Positions 1-10,316 are shown, counted from the first letter of the stretch. The stretch is 64,000 bases of DNA from Methylobacter sp015476545 (GCF_052162025.1 NZ_CP197401.1:3162001-3226000), one strand, 5' to 3'. Numbers and translations: made by a program. Notes: generated by a model not told the origin, from the sequence alone.

Positions 1-1
1 G

Positions 2-2269
2 CCCAACAACGAAGCGGATGCCGCGAAATTCCTTGCCGACCCGGTTAAAGCCGGCGTGATGCCCAAGCCTGCCGCGGTCAACAAGGCTGAACCCAAACCG
101 CTTCATGGCGGCATGCCCGAAGCGTGGCTGGTCGGCGGCCTGCAAGACGGCCTGGCGGGCGTTTCGGTTTATGGGCTGGATAGCGAGACTGTTCTGCGCC
201 CGAATCCCGATCAGCCCTATCCCAGCCTGCAAATGATGGGCGGGGAAATGCGGACATGGCAGGTTGCCGCTACGGAATCCGACGGTACTGCGGTTATCGA
301 GCCCAGTACCCGGCATTCCTACGGCTGGTCGCGCGGCAGCGGCTATGCGCAGCTCTATCTGCACGTCGATCAGGCCACGCAGGCCCTGCTGCACCTTAAG
401 CAATCCGGCATCCGGACCGCCGGCTGGCTGGATGGGCAACCTGTCAAACTAACCAACGACTCTAACCCTCCGTCCGGTTTCTCGTCAGTCGGCGAAACGG
501 TAAAAAACCTGCTCAAAGGCTTGACCACGGAAGGACTAGTGGCGACCGCTTTATCCGAGCGCCCCGAAGCGCCGCAGGTCGCAATACTGAACCTTTCGCC
601 GGGCTGGCACAGTCTGCTGGTCAAACTGGTGATGCAGCACGACCAGGGCCAGCGTTTCTCCTTTACCGGCAAATTTACCGATACGTCCGGCCGACCGCTG
701 GATTCGATCAAGACACAGCTGACCGATCCCGCCGTCGATCCCGCACTAAACAGCATGGCTACCAAACTGCGCCCGCTGATCTCCGTAGATGCACCGGCCA
801 ATCTGCCTCGTCCGGGCGACCCGCTCAAACTACGCGTGGATATGCGCTGGCATCCGATCCTGGAGGAAGCCAAGTTGCAGGCGCCGCTGCCACGGTTTCA
901 GGCCACGTTGCGCCTGCGCCTGGTCGATTACAGCGGCAACGAGGTTGCGGCGAAAGACGTAGCGGGACTGTTCCCCGGCCAAGTCGAAGTCGATTTCGGC
1001 AAAGCGCCGGAGACCGGCTATTACGCGGTTTACCCTGCCCTGTATACGCCCGATGACCGGTTGATCATGGCCTATCCCGCCGACGGCTTTACGGTCGTAG
1101 CCGGAAACACCGAACAAAAGCGCAGGCTGGACAGCAAAAAACTGTGGAACAACGACTACTATGCTTTGGCCGACGGCGATAAGAGCTTCGGGCAGGAAGG
1201 CGGTTATTTCGCTTGGCTGGAGCGGATGGGCATCTACAAAAGCTACGGCACTTACCCGGGCTTCGATCCGCAGTACCTCGCCAAGTGGGAGCAGGCCAAG
1301 AAACGCGGCCTGGCGCTGTTCGCCGATTCCTCGGGTGACAGTTCCTGGCTCAACGACAATCCCGAAGACGGCCGGAAATTCATCAGCGCGGCAGCGCCGT
1401 TTACGCGATTTTTCAAAGCGACCAACGAGATCGACATCCGCCCGGAAGCTGAATGGCAAAAACTGCGCAGTCCCGAGCACTGGGTGCAGCGGGCCAAATG
1501 GGAATACGAACAGGTGCACAAGGCGCGCAGTGACGCCCATTATGTCGGCGGCAGCCTGGTCCGGCCGGGCGATATGAACGGCAACGGCTCGGGCCAGTGG
1601 TTTAAAGAGGTCCTGAAACTCGGCCTGGATCAGTATCAGGACGCCTGGGACGTGCACGCCTATCCGCAAAAACCGCCCCGTTTCGGCGGGCCTATCGGCA
1701 ATGGCGACAGCGAAGATGAGCGAGGCGTGCTGGCCGCTTACGCCAGTCTTGGCAAGAAAAACAGCCTGCCGTTCTGGCTGGGCGAGACCGGCGCCAAGGC
1801 GATGCACGGTTTCACGGGACGGCGCTGGCAGGCGGAACAGGCCGCGAAAATAATTGCCTGGGTCAACAGCCGCAACGACTACCTGGGGCTGGCGTTCTGC
1901 ATAGCGCATGAATACGACCTGGCTTACGGCCGGCTCTGGGACTATTCCATGGGACACAAGCCAGGGGAAGCGGCTTTATATACGGCCAGCGCCCTGATTG
2001 ACGGCCTGCCCTATAAAGCTTTCGATACTCAAGACGCCAACCTTCAGGCGGCCTACTTCGGCCCGACCTTGATGATCTGGCGAACGGATGAGGCAGCCGG
2101 CGATTGGCCGCTAAGGCTGGATTCGAGCAAATCCTGGGTGCTCGTCGACGTGGTAGGCCATGTCCAGGCGCTTCAGGTTGATGCGGTCGGAAACGCAGGC
2201 ATTCCCGTTTCCGCCAGCCCGGTCTATGTGCTGACCCGAGCCGATTATGAACGGCTGACCGGAAATTGA
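2..2269 (+). CDS. Glycoside-hydrolase-like protein of the EPS cluster (5' end outside window)
   Basis: The reading frame is open from the window edge, with coding-like sequence before the first in-frame ATG at 56. The gene therefore probably starts upstream and is partial here. The C-terminal half looks like a (beta/alpha)8 barrel of the GH-A clan type: an Asn-Glu pair in TNEID (about residue 456 counting from the ATG at 56) would be the acid/base, and the Glu of LGETGA (about residue 577) the nucleophile. The N-terminal half appears beta-rich and may bind carbohydrate. It lies 364 bp upstream of the priming transferase, and glycosidases in such clusters often trim or edit the nascent polysaccharide in the periplasm (compare PslG). 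The catalytic residues are inferred from motif spacing only, and substrate and GH family are unknown. Confidence 0.6.
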   Translation, partial: PNNEADAAKFLADPVKAGVMPKPAAVNKAEPKPLHGGMPEAWLVGGLQDGLAGVSVYGLDSETVLRPNPDQPYPSLQMMGGEMRTWQVAATESDGTAVIEPSTRHSYGWSRGSGYAQLYLHVDQATQALLHLKQSGIRTAGWLDGQPVKLTNDSNPPSGFSSVGETVKNLLKGLTTEGLVATALSERPEAPQVAILNLSPGWHSLLVKLVMQHDQGQRFSFTGKFTDTSGRPLDSIKTQLTDPAVDPALNSMATKLRPLISVDAPANLPRPGDPLKLRVDMRWHPILEEAKLQAPLPRFQATLRLRLVDYSGNEVAAKDVAGLFPGQVEVDFGKAPETGYYAVYPALYTPDDRLIMAYPADGFTVVAGNTEQKRRLDSKKLWNNDYYALADGDKSFGQEGGYFAWLERMGIYKSYGTYPGFDPQYLAKWEQAKKRGLALFADSSGDSSWLNDNPEDGRKFISAAAPFTRFFKATNEIDIRPEAEWQKLRSPEHWVQRAKWEYEQVHKARSDAHYVGGSLVRPGDMNGNGSGQWFKEVLKLGLDQYQDAWDVHAYPQKPPRFGGPIGNGDSEDERGVLAAYASLGKKNSLPFWLGETGAKAMHGFTGRRWQAEQAAKIIAWVNSRNDYLGLAFCIAHEYDLAYGRLWDYSMGHKPGEAALYTASALIDGLPYKAFDTQDANLQAAYFGPTLMIWRTDEAAGDWPLRLDSSKSWVLVDVVGHVQALQVDAVGNAGIPVSASPVYVLTRADYERLTGN

Positions 2270-2290
2270 CGCCGGCAATAGCTCCTCAGC

Positions 2291-2395
2291 GGGACGAGGT
2301 TTGCAATCTCGTCCCCAACATTTCCATGATGTTCGGACCAAATGGCGCATTTGACCAACGCCAAACATCCCTGACGGGGCAACATGCCCCGTCAG
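2291..2395. repeat. Bipartite hairpin element, copy A
   Basis: Two perfect hairpins follow the glycosidase gene. The first has 8-bp arms GGGACGAG/CTCGTCCC (2291-2298 and 2308-2315); the second has 10-bp arms CTGACGGGGC/GCCCCGTCAG (2371-2380 and 2386-2395). The same arrangement, with nearly the same second hairpin, recurs at 25631-25733. It is therefore an interspersed element rather than a one-off terminator, although it could also end transcription here. No U-run follows either stem. Confidence 0.65.
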
Positions 2396-2633
2396 GCTGT
2401 TAATATCCGGGTTAGCGCGGCGGCCCAGCCCCCTCCTCCCTCTTCCTCATCCAAAATTAATAAAATCTTCATCTAATCTTAATCAAACTCTTCGGTTGTC
2501 TCTCATCTTGCCTCTGTAATCTTTACGCTAAATCAATGCGGTCGGCTTATGCCGCCAGTCTCAAGTTGACCTTCGGGACACGCGGTTGCTGCCGATCATT
2601 ATCAAGCATATAAAAAATAGAGGTTTAGCGAAT

Positions 2634-4058
2634 ATGCCACCCAGTGTTGGAAATATCTTCAACGGACTCTTCAAGCAATATGGACATACGGCGATCTTAT
2701 TGCTGAGGTTTATCGACATTGCCATGCTGTTTTGCGCCGCCTGGACTGCCTACTATTTATGGCACGGACAGCTCGTCATCGATACCTATCACCGCATAGT
2801 CATCGCGCTTGGCATTTTGGGAGCCATCATTTTTTTCGAAATCGGACAGGTTTACCGGCCCTGGCACAATGACGTGATGCGCGGCGAAGTCGCCCGCATC
2901 GTCAGAGCCTGGTTCTCTGCCCTGGCAACCGTTATTTCCATTGTCGCCTTGGTTCGTCTGCAATTCTGGTTCGGTTCCAGTTATCGCTGGATCGCCACCT
3001 GGGGCGGACTGGGACTGGCATACGTCCTGGTTGCCCGCAGCCTGTTTTCCCGTCTGTTGCGCTGGATGCGTGCGCATGTCCTGTCGCAGGGTCGGGTCGT
3101 CATGGTCGGCTTGAACCAGATGGCGATTGCGGCCAGCCGCCAGTTGAATCAATCCCCTTGGGCGGGCCTGCAGGTCATCGGTTATATAGACGATCAGTCC
3201 GGCGCTCAAATTGCGGCGGACGAGTCTTTGCCCTGCCTCGGCAAGCTGGACGATCTGGCAGCCATCGTCACGCGGGAGAGCGTCGATGAAGTGTGGGTCT
3301 CATTCCCGCTGGAAGGCGTATCGCAAGCGGAACGCGTACAGCATGAACTGCGCCATCTGCCGGTCAGCATCCGACTGGTCATCGATTGCTTCGCTTTCAA
3401 GCAAAGCAAATTCCTGAGCCTGAACACGGTGGCCGGCATCCCGACGCTGGATGTATCGGTCTCGCCCCTGCACGGCGTCAACCGCTATATCAAGGAACTG
3501 GAAGACCGCCTGTGCGCATTCATCATCCTGACGCTGATCAGCCCGTTGATGCTGCTGATCGCCCTTGGCGTCAAAATGAGTTCTCCGGGACCGGTGTTTT
3601 ACCGTCAGGTACGGGTCGGCTGGAACAACCGCAAGTTCACCATTTTAAAATTCCGTTCCATGCCGGTAAACGCTGAAGCCAAAACCGGCGCGGTCTGGGC
3701 TAAGGCCGGCGAGAACCGTGCTACCCGATTCGGCAGCTTCCTGCGCAAAACCAGCCTGGACGAATTGCCGCAGCTGATCAATGTGCTGAGAGGCGATATG
3801 TCGCTGGTGGGCCCGCGCCCTGAACGCCCCGACTTCGTGGAAGTGTTCAAGGACCAGGTGCCGAACTACATGAAAAAGCACATGGTCAAGGCGGGCATGA
3901 CCGGCTGGGCGCAGGTGAACGGCTGGCGCGGCGATACCGACCTGAACCGCCGCATTGAACACGATTTGTATTACATCCAGAACTGGTCGATCTGGTTCGA
4001 CCTGGAAATTGCGCTGCGCACGATTGTGTCCGGCTTCATCAACAAAAATGCCTATTAA
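2634..4058 (+). CDS. Undecaprenyl-phosphate sugar phosphotransferase (priming enzyme, WcaJ/EpsE type)
   Basis: It transfers a sugar-1-phosphate from a UDP-sugar to undecaprenyl phosphate at the inner membrane, starting each repeat unit. The N-terminal half has several hydrophobic helices followed by a nucleotide-binding-like middle domain. The C-terminal bacterial sugar transferase domain shows SSPGPVFYRQVRVG, FTILKFRSM, TSLDELPQLINVLRGDMSLV and GPRPE, all hallmarks of the family. The frame can begin at a TTG at 2586, but the ATG at 2634 is preceded by AGAGG at a good distance and gives the usual length (474 aa), so I chose it. It is followed after 14 bp by the export lipoprotein gene. The sugar transferred (glucose or galactose) cannot be told from sequence. 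Confidence 0.93.
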   Translation: MPPSVGNIFNGLFKQYGHTAILLLRFIDIAMLFCAAWTAYYLWHGQLVIDTYHRIVIALGILGAIIFFEIGQVYRPWHNDVMRGEVARIVRAWFSALATVISIVALVRLQFWFGSSYRWIATWGGLGLAYVLVARSLFSRLLRWMRAHVLSQGRVVMVGLNQMAIAASRQLNQSPWAGLQVIGYIDDQSGAQIAADESLPCLGKLDDLAAIVTRESVDEVWVSFPLEGVSQAERVQHELRHLPVSIRLVIDCFAFKQSKFLSLNTVAGIPTLDVSVSPLHGVNRYIKELEDRLCAFIILTLISPLMLLIALGVKMSSPGPVFYRQVRVGWNNRKFTILKFRSMPVNAEAKTGAVWAKAGENRATRFGSFLRKTSLDELPQLINVLRGDMSLVGPRPERPDFVEVFKDQVPNYMKKHMVKAGMTGWAQVNGWRGDTDLNRRIEHDLYYIQNWSIWFDLEIALRTIVSGFINKNAY

Positions 4059-4072
4059 GGAAACCTACGTCC

Positions 4073-5191
4073 ATGTTTAGATCCCTCTTTAGATCAACTG
4101 CTCTGTTACCCGTCTTGATGTTGCAGGCGTGTTCCCTGACGCCGGGCATGGAAATGGAGACCAACAGCCCGCTGTCGCATATCGAAGTGCCGACCATGAA
4201 AAACGGCAAGTTGGTCAAGGAAAAAGCGCCGATCATTCCGATTACCGCGGATCTGATCATCGAGAAAGAAAACCTGAAGCAGCAGGCGTCCATGAACAGC
4301 CTGCCGACCGACAGCACGCCGGTAACGCCTTACAAGATCGGTCCGCACGACCGGCTGCAAATCACCGTATGGGACCATCCGGAGCTGAACGATCCAGGTA
4401 GTGAGAAAATCGACCCTACGCTGGCCGGCAAGACGGTTCAGGACGACGGCACGCTCTATTATCCTTATGTGGGCAATATTCCCGTGGCCGGAAAAACCGT
4501 CGATGAAGTGCGCGAGTCATTGACTCAAGGACTTTCCAGATACTTCAAGAAAGTCAAACTCGATGTCCGTGTGCTGTCATTCCAAAGCCATCGGGCTGCC
4601 GTCGTCGGCCAGGTCAAAACGCCCGGCGTCCAGTCCATGAACGAGACGCCAATGACCATTGCGGAAGCCATCAGCCGCGCCGGCGGCGTGACCGAGGAAG
4701 CCGATACGGCCAACGTAACGCTGGCTCGCGGCGGCAAGCTCTATAAGATCGACGTCATGAAACTGTACGAAAAAGGCGGCATGGACCAGAACCTGATGCT
4801 CAAGGACGGTGACGTGCTTAACATCCCCGACCTTAGAGACAACAAAGTGTTCGTCATGGGCGAAGTCGGCCGGCAGCAGGCCCTGCAAATCGGCAGCGGC
4901 CAACGGATGACGCTGGCCCAGGCGATTGCGGAAGCTTACGGCGTTGATTTCAACTCGTCCCGTCCGGAAGAGATTTACGTGATCCGCACCAGTGAGATGA
5001 AGCCGGAAATCTTCCAATTGAACGGGGAGTCGCCTGACTCCATGATTCTTGCGGACCAGTTTGCCCTGCAGCCGCATGATACCGTTTTCGTAGGCACGGC
5101 AGGCGTTACCCAGTGGTCACGCGTACTGAACCAAATCCTGCCGTCATCTTTCACTTCGGTCATGTCGCGCGCCGCCTTCATGGGCATGTAA
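4073..5191 (+). CDS. Polysaccharide export outer-membrane lipoprotein (Wza/EpsA family)
   Basis: It forms the outer-membrane channel through which the finished polymer leaves the cell. The signal peptide ends in a lipobox LMLQAC with the acylated Cys at residue 20. A poly-export domain follows (YKIGPHDRLQITVWDHPELN near residue 85), then SLBB-type domains (VVGQVKTPGVQSM; VFMGEVGRQQ). The length of 372 aa is typical. It sits between the priming enzyme and the tyrosine kinase, its usual partner in the envelope-spanning complex. Confidence 0.95.
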   Translation: MFRSLFRSTALLPVLMLQACSLTPGMEMETNSPLSHIEVPTMKNGKLVKEKAPIIPITADLIIEKENLKQQASMNSLPTDSTPVTPYKIGPHDRLQITVWDHPELNDPGSEKIDPTLAGKTVQDDGTLYYPYVGNIPVAGKTVDEVRESLTQGLSRYFKKVKLDVRVLSFQSHRAAVVGQVKTPGVQSMNETPMTIAEAISRAGGVTEEADTANVTLARGGKLYKIDVMKLYEKGGMDQNLMLKDGDVLNIPDLRDNKVFVMGEVGRQQALQIGSGQRMTLAQAIAEAYGVDFNSSRPEEIYVIRTSEMKPEIFQLNGESPDSMILADQFALQPHDTVFVGTAGVTQWSRVLNQILPSSFTSVMSRAAFMGM

Positions 5192-5242
5192 TGGCATTCG
5201 AAGGAAAAAGTTTGTTTTCACACGATCAGGAAAAAAACGATT

Positions 5243-7639
5243 ATGTATTTACAGAATGAAGTTAACTCAATCCCGCCGCTGAATCCGCAACCGCTCCCGC
5301 GGATTGAAGAACGTAGCGTAAGTATTCGAGATTATGTCGATCTGTTGGTCGAAGGCAGAAAGACCATTCTGTTGGCTACCCTGTCAGCATTGCTGATAGC
5401 GACGGTCTATCTGGTGCTGGCGCCGCGCACTTACAAGGCGGACGCGATGCTGCGGATCGACAAGAACAAGGCGCTGCTGGCGGCGCCGCTGCACAGCGAC
5501 AAGAACCAGGCGCCGGCCGAAGCCGACGGCCCCAATGCGCAGCGTGAAGTGGAAATCTTGCGTTCCCGTTCAGTGCTGGGCAAAGTAGTGGAAAATCTCA
5601 ACCTGACCGTACAAGCCTCCCCGCGCTATTTTCCTGTCATCGGTGAGACACTGGCGCGCAAGCATGACGCACATGACGGCCTGGCCAGCCCCTGGCTGGG
5701 ATTCAGCCGCTGGGCCTGGGGCGGCGAGAAGCTGAAGGTCGACACCTTTGATGTGCCCGATCGCTATCTGGGCAAGGAATTTACCCTGATCGCGCTGGAA
5801 GCGGGCCGTTTCCAGCTGCTGGGCCCGAAGGATGAGCCGCTGGCCGAAGGCTCGGTCGGCGAGTCCATCAGCGCCGATATCGGCGAAAGCACGCCCGTGA
5901 TCCTCAAGCTTTCCGAGCTTGAAGCCAATCCCGGCGCGCATTTCGATCTGACCCGCAAAACTTCGCTGGAAGCCATCGAAACCTTACAGAAAGCGTTTTC
6001 CGTCAAGGAAGTCTCCAAGGACACGGATATCCTGAGCGTCGAGCTGAAAGGCAAGGACCCGGAGCAACTGGCTAAATCGGTCAATGACATCGCCACGATT
6101 TATGTCAACGCGACCGTCAACTGGGAGTCCGCCGAAGCCGGACAGAAACTGGCGTTCCTGGAAAGCCAGCTGCCTATCGTCAAGGAACGGCTGGAAAAGG
6201 CGGAGCAAAGCCTGAGCGCTTACCGGCAGAAACACGGCGCGGTCGACATTTCCGCCGAAGCTGAAATCCTGCTGAAACAGGCTTCGGACCTGGAAACCCT
6301 GGGCATCCAGCTCAGACAGAAGCACGACGAGCAAAGCCAGCGTCTGGAATCCGAACATCCGGACATGATCGCCACCAACACCCAGATCAAGCACGTCAAT
6401 GGCAAGCTGGCGGCGCTGAACAAGCGCATCAAGGATCTGCCCCGCACGCAGCAGAGCGTGGTCAGCCTGTCTCGTGATGTACAGGTCAACACCGAGCTTT
6501 ATACCTCGCTGTTGAACAGCGCGCAGGAACAGCGTATCGCCGCGGCCGGCTCCTTAGGCAACTCGCGCATCGTCGATTACGCGGTCACGCCGGAAAAACC
6601 CTACTGGCCCAGACCCGGCCTGCTACTGGCCATCGCCGGCCTGCTGGGCCTGACTGGCGGTTCGGCTACGATATTTCTGAGATATTCCCTGCAGCGCCAT
6701 GACAATTATCCGGCCCTGCTGGAATATCAGGTGGGCTTGCCTCTGTACGCAGCCATCCCGCACAGCAAGAAGCAGCAACGCTTGGCGCGCCTGATCGATC
6801 AGGGCAAGGCGCGCGAGCCCGGCATTCTGGCCAGCCAGGACCCTCAGGACATTTCCGTCGAGTCGCTGCGCGGCCTGCGCACCACGCTGGAAGCGACCCT
6901 GGCCAACAGCGAAAGCAAAGTCATCATGGTCAGCAGCCCGGCGCCCGGCATGGGCAAGTCTTTCGTCAGCACCAACCTGTCGGCGCTGCTGGCCAGCATC
7001 AAGAAGCGCGTATTGGTCATCGACGCCGACATGCGCAACGGCAAACTGCACAGCGCGTTTTCCGTCGACCGTCAGCCCGGGCTTTCCGACCTGTTGGCCG
7101 GCCGGGCCACGCTGGGCGAAGTCATCATCAGCCTGCCCGAAGTCGGCGTGGACTTCATACCAAAAGGCAACACGGTCCTGAATCCGGCGGAATTACTGGT
7201 GATCGGCAATCTGGAAGAGATCATCGAACAGTTGAAGAGCTTTTACAACCATATCGTGATCGATTCGCCGCCGATTCTGGGCGCCACAGACCCGGCCATT
7301 CTGGGCAAGCACGCCGACGCCACCTTCCTGGTCGTCAAGGAAGGCCGCTATACGGCGCAAGAGCTGGAAGTCAGCTTCAAGCGCTTCCAACAGGTCGGCA
7401 TCAAACCGAACGGCTTTATCATCAACAACATGAAGGAAGGCTCATCGTACTCGCCTTATTATGGCTACGCCTACAGCACCCAAATCGACGCGAACCAAAA
7501 GAGCTTGTCTGAAAAAATCCCCGGCTATCAGGCGGTCGAGGAGTGGTTCAGAAGAAACCAGGAGCCGGAAACCGAAGTGCTTCCGCCTTTGGCGATGGAT
7601 GATGAACTGCCTTTAGTAATGGATGAGGAACGGACTTAA
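5243..7639 (+). CDS. Polysaccharide co-polymerase / tyrosine autokinase (Wzc/EpsB family)
   Basis: It controls chain length and couples polymerisation to export. It has an N-terminal Wzz domain with a membrane segment near residue 50, a long periplasmic coiled-coil region, a second membrane segment near residue 455 and a cytoplasmic BY-kinase domain. The kinase has Walker A PAPGMGKSFVSTNLS (about 565-580), Walker A-prime VLVIDADMRNG (about 590-600), Walker B IVIDSPP (about 670) and a tyrosine cluster SYSPYYGYAYS (about 733-743), the usual autophosphorylation tail. About 45 further residues, rich in acidic residues, follow the cluster. It lies 51 bp after the export lipoprotein gene and 3 bp before the next gene, so it is operonic. 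Confidence 0.95.
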   Translation: MYLQNEVNSIPPLNPQPLPRIEERSVSIRDYVDLLVEGRKTILLATLSALLIATVYLVLAPRTYKADAMLRIDKNKALLAAPLHSDKNQAPAEADGPNAQREVEILRSRSVLGKVVENLNLTVQASPRYFPVIGETLARKHDAHDGLASPWLGFSRWAWGGEKLKVDTFDVPDRYLGKEFTLIALEAGRFQLLGPKDEPLAEGSVGESISADIGESTPVILKLSELEANPGAHFDLTRKTSLEAIETLQKAFSVKEVSKDTDILSVELKGKDPEQLAKSVNDIATIYVNATVNWESAEAGQKLAFLESQLPIVKERLEKAEQSLSAYRQKHGAVDISAEAEILLKQASDLETLGIQLRQKHDEQSQRLESEHPDMIATNTQIKHVNGKLAALNKRIKDLPRTQQSVVSLSRDVQVNTELYTSLLNSAQEQRIAAAGSLGNSRIVDYAVTPEKPYWPRPGLLLAIAGLLGLTGGSATIFLRYSLQRHDNYPALLEYQVGLPLYAAIPHSKKQQRLARLIDQGKAREPGILASQDPQDISVESLRGLRTTLEATLANSESKVIMVSSPAPGMGKSFVSTNLSALLASIKKRVLVIDADMRNGKLHSAFSVDRQPGLSDLLAGRATLGEVIISLPEVGVDFIPKGNTVLNPAELLVIGNLEEIIEQLKSFYNHIVIDSPPILGATDPAILGKHADATFLVVKEGRYTAQELEVSFKRFQQVGIKPNGFIINNMKEGSSYSPYYGYAYSTQIDANQKSLSEKIPGYQAVEEWFRRNQEPETEVLPPLAMDDELPLVMDEERT

Positions 7640-7642
7640 GCG

Positions 7643-8890
7643 ATGAATCTGCGCCTGGAGAAAGATCTGCCGATGCTGCTGTTTGCGTTGGTCTGCGCAT
7701 CGACCGTGGCGGCTCTGCCCCAGATGGAGTCGAACTGGAACGGCGTGAAAGAGGTTTACGGCGAGCAGGATTTCGGTTTGCGCATACTGCGTGAAGTCAT
7801 GCTGCTGGTGCTCATCGTCTATGGATTTCTTGAGACGCGCCTGCGGCAAGGCATCTTGATCGCGCCCGTGTTTGCCTTTCTTACCGTAATAGCCACTTAT
7901 GTACTGGGTGAAATCGTCTATGCGCTTTCTCTGGACCTGCCTTTGGTCGTGCCGATGGCGGGGCTGCGTATTTTCGAATATCTGCCCGTGGCGTTGATCG
8001 GTTTTGCGACCAGCCGTTTGGGCGCAGGCGAATATGTCCTTTATAAATTCGCGCATTATCTGCGTTATTACATTGCACTCCAGACCGTATTGGCGATCAC
8101 CCAGGCCTTGTGGGCGCCGCCGATACTGGGCGTATCGCTGCTGGGCGGCGGCCGGCCTTTCGGCACCTTCGTCAGCCCCAACCTGTTCGGCGCGGCCATG
8201 GCGACCTGCTCGCTGCTGTTCGCTTTGGTGCCGGGCATGCGCAAGTGGATGGCGGTGAGCATCTTTCTGGCGCTGCTGAGCGGCTCGCGCACTGCGCTGA
8301 TCAGCTCCTTGCTGGTGGTGTTCTTCCAGATTTATGCGGCGCTGCGTCCGCGCGACCGTTGGGCACTGGTCATGCCGGCGCCGCTGCTGGCTGTCGGCGC
8401 CTTGGTCCTGGCCTCCAGCCCTTTGCTTTCCGGCCGCGACGACGCGGACCCGACCCAGGACGGCCGTCTGGACTTGTGGCAGCGGATCTTTTCCAATTAT
8501 ATTGATGGGCCTGAGGATGTTCTGTTCGGCTGGGGTCTGGGGCTCAGCTCCAATACAATCAACGTCCTCTATGGCGCCGAATATTTCCCTGGCCAGTTCG
8601 ATTCCGACAGTCTGTATTTATTCCTGCTGAATGGCTATGGCGTGATCGGCCTGTTGGCCTATGTCGGCTTTTTATGGATGACGACAAAGGTATCCGTCCA
8701 TTCCAATAAGGGATTGGTCATCATGTTTATTCTGGTGGCGGGACTGACTTTCAATATGTGGGAGTATTTTCCGCAGAATGCGATGCTGATGTACCTGTGG
8801 GGAACCGTATTGGGAACCGGACTTCCCAATGCGATTCCGTTGAAATCCGGCCCGGTAGCTTCGGACTCCTATTATCAGCGCCCCAACTGA
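7643..8890 (+). CDS. O-antigen ligase/polymerase-like membrane protein (Wzy-type)
   Basis: A 415-aa protein with about ten to twelve hydrophobic helices and a large loop in its second half (roughly residues 255-320), as in the Wzy/WaaL (O-antigen_lig) superfamily. The loop region carries the motif GRLDLWQRIF followed by FGWGLGLSS, which resembles family members. The likely role is polymerising undecaprenyl-linked repeat units on the periplasmic face. It starts 3 bp after the kinase stop, so translation is probably coupled. Sequence alone cannot separate polymerase from ligase; the absence of another candidate polymerase in the cluster favours polymerase. Confidence 0.8.
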   Translation: MNLRLEKDLPMLLFALVCASTVAALPQMESNWNGVKEVYGEQDFGLRILREVMLLVLIVYGFLETRLRQGILIAPVFAFLTVIATYVLGEIVYALSLDLPLVVPMAGLRIFEYLPVALIGFATSRLGAGEYVLYKFAHYLRYYIALQTVLAITQALWAPPILGVSLLGGGRPFGTFVSPNLFGAAMATCSLLFALVPGMRKWMAVSIFLALLSGSRTALISSLLVVFFQIYAALRPRDRWALVMPAPLLAVGALVLASSPLLSGRDDADPTQDGRLDLWQRIFSNYIDGPEDVLFGWGLGLSSNTINVLYGAEYFPGQFDSDSLYLFLLNGYGVIGLLAYVGFLWMTTKVSVHSNKGLVIMFILVAGLTFNMWEYFPQNAMLMYLWGTVLGTGLPNAIPLKSGPVASDSYYQRPN

Positions 8891-8912
8891 CAGCAAGCCT
8901 TTAAAAGACACT

Positions 8913-10226
8913 ATGGGACTATTGAAAGAAAGACGTTTATTCGGCGATGCGTTCTGGGCGCTGTTCGGACAACTGGCATCGGCTCTGGCCTTGCTGGCAG
9001 GCACGCGCATTCTGACCGAACTGGTCGCGCCGGAGACCTACGGACAGGTCGCCCTGCTGAACGGCTTTGTCGCGCTGGGCGTGAGTCTCTTTTCCTATCC
9101 TTTCATCTGTGCCGGCATGCGGATATTGCCGGAGTGCCAGAACAGGCAGGAGCGCGCCGATCTGCATGGCGTCGTGTCCGACCTGACTGGAAACTCCACG
9201 ATGGTTGCGATCGTTTTTCTGGTATCGGGCGGTGCCGCCTATGGCTATCTTACCCACAACGACAGCTGGCTGTACGCGCTGGCAGGCATCCTGTTGGCAG
9301 TGACAGTGCGCCGGGAACTAAGCATTCAGTTGCTGATCGGCGAGCGCAAGCAACGGGGCGCGAGCCTGTGGCAGACCACCGACAGCATCCTGCGGCCGGT
9401 GCTCTCGATCTCGCTGGTCTGGTATCTGGGCCGGCAGGCCGAATGGATCTTGCTGGGCTACATCCTGGCCAGCTTGGTCTCCAATACGGTCTGGTCGCTG
9501 ATCCACCGTGTGAAAGCTGAGGACAAACAGCGCCGGCCGGTCAGGTCCCGTAATTTCAGGCGGGATGTGCTAGCCTATGCTCTGCCCTTGATTCCAATGG
9601 AGTTGATTTTCTGGCTCAACGGCCTGGGCGACCGCTATGTTATCGGCTACATGATGACGGCCGCGGACGTGGGTTTGTATGCGGCGACTTACCTGATCAT
9701 CAACGAGGCGTTCAACCGTAGCGCGATGGTGCTGCTGCGCACTTTTCAGCCGGCCTACTTTCAAAAATGTTCGCAGAACCGCATGAAGGAAGGCTGCAAG
9801 CTGTTGTGGCTGTGGATAGGCTGCGTGATTGCCATGGGCATTATCGGCGTGACGCTGTTGCTGTTGACCAAGGATTGGGTGGCGACTTTGCTGTTGGCAA
9901 AATCGTATCATTCAGCGGTTGCGCTAATGCCGGCCATCGCGGTCGGTTCTGCCTTGCATGCCTTGGGAACTGTCGTGGGCCAGCCGCTGCTGGCCAATAA
10001 AAAAACCCGGCTGTTTTTGCTTGGCCGCGCCTGCGGCGCTGTGGCGGCGGTCATCAGCATTCCGCTGATGGTAAAATACTACGGCTTGATGGGGGCCGCC
10101 TTAGCCAACCCTATCTATTACGGCGTCGAGACATTGGTTCTGGCGCTGTTAGCCAAGCCGTGGCGAGTCATCAGCTTGCAGCACAATGACGAAATCGAGG
10201 CGGCAAGTTGCAATGCCGCAGCCTGA
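8913..10226 (+). CDS. Polysaccharide flippase (Wzx, MOP/PST family)
   Basis: It moves lipid-linked repeat units across the inner membrane. The 437-aa protein has about 12-14 predicted membrane helices along its length and the N-terminal pattern FWALFGQLASALALLAGTRI typical of oligosaccharide flippases. The central ALPLIPMELIFWLNGLGDRYVIG block (read in two parts) matches the helix-7 region of the family. It follows the polymerase by 22 bp in the same operon. Confidence 0.88.
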   Translation: MGLLKERRLFGDAFWALFGQLASALALLAGTRILTELVAPETYGQVALLNGFVALGVSLFSYPFICAGMRILPECQNRQERADLHGVVSDLTGNSTMVAIVFLVSGGAAYGYLTHNDSWLYALAGILLAVTVRRELSIQLLIGERKQRGASLWQTTDSILRPVLSISLVWYLGRQAEWILLGYILASLVSNTVWSLIHRVKAEDKQRRPVRSRNFRRDVLAYALPLIPMELIFWLNGLGDRYVIGYMMTAADVGLYAATYLIINEAFNRSAMVLLRTFQPAYFQKCSQNRMKEGCKLLWLWIGCVIAMGIIGVTLLLLTKDWVATLLLAKSYHSAVALMPAIAVGSALHALGTVVGQPLLANKKTRLFLLGRACGAVAAVISIPLMVKYYGLMGAALANPIYYGVETLVLALLAKPWRVISLQHNDEIEAASCNAAA

Positions 10227-10316
10227 AGCGTTCGTAATGATCGGCTAATGATTGAGAGATAAAATTGTTGAACCCTATTTTTAACCAACAGGCCCGTTAA
10301 AGGAAAAATAAACATT

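Noticed and set aside
830..1957. 375-codon - strand open frame opposite the glycosidase gene
   Set aside because: It is the mirror of a GC-rich coding frame; the + strand has family motifs (NE and GETGA) and the operon direction, while this frame has no domain.
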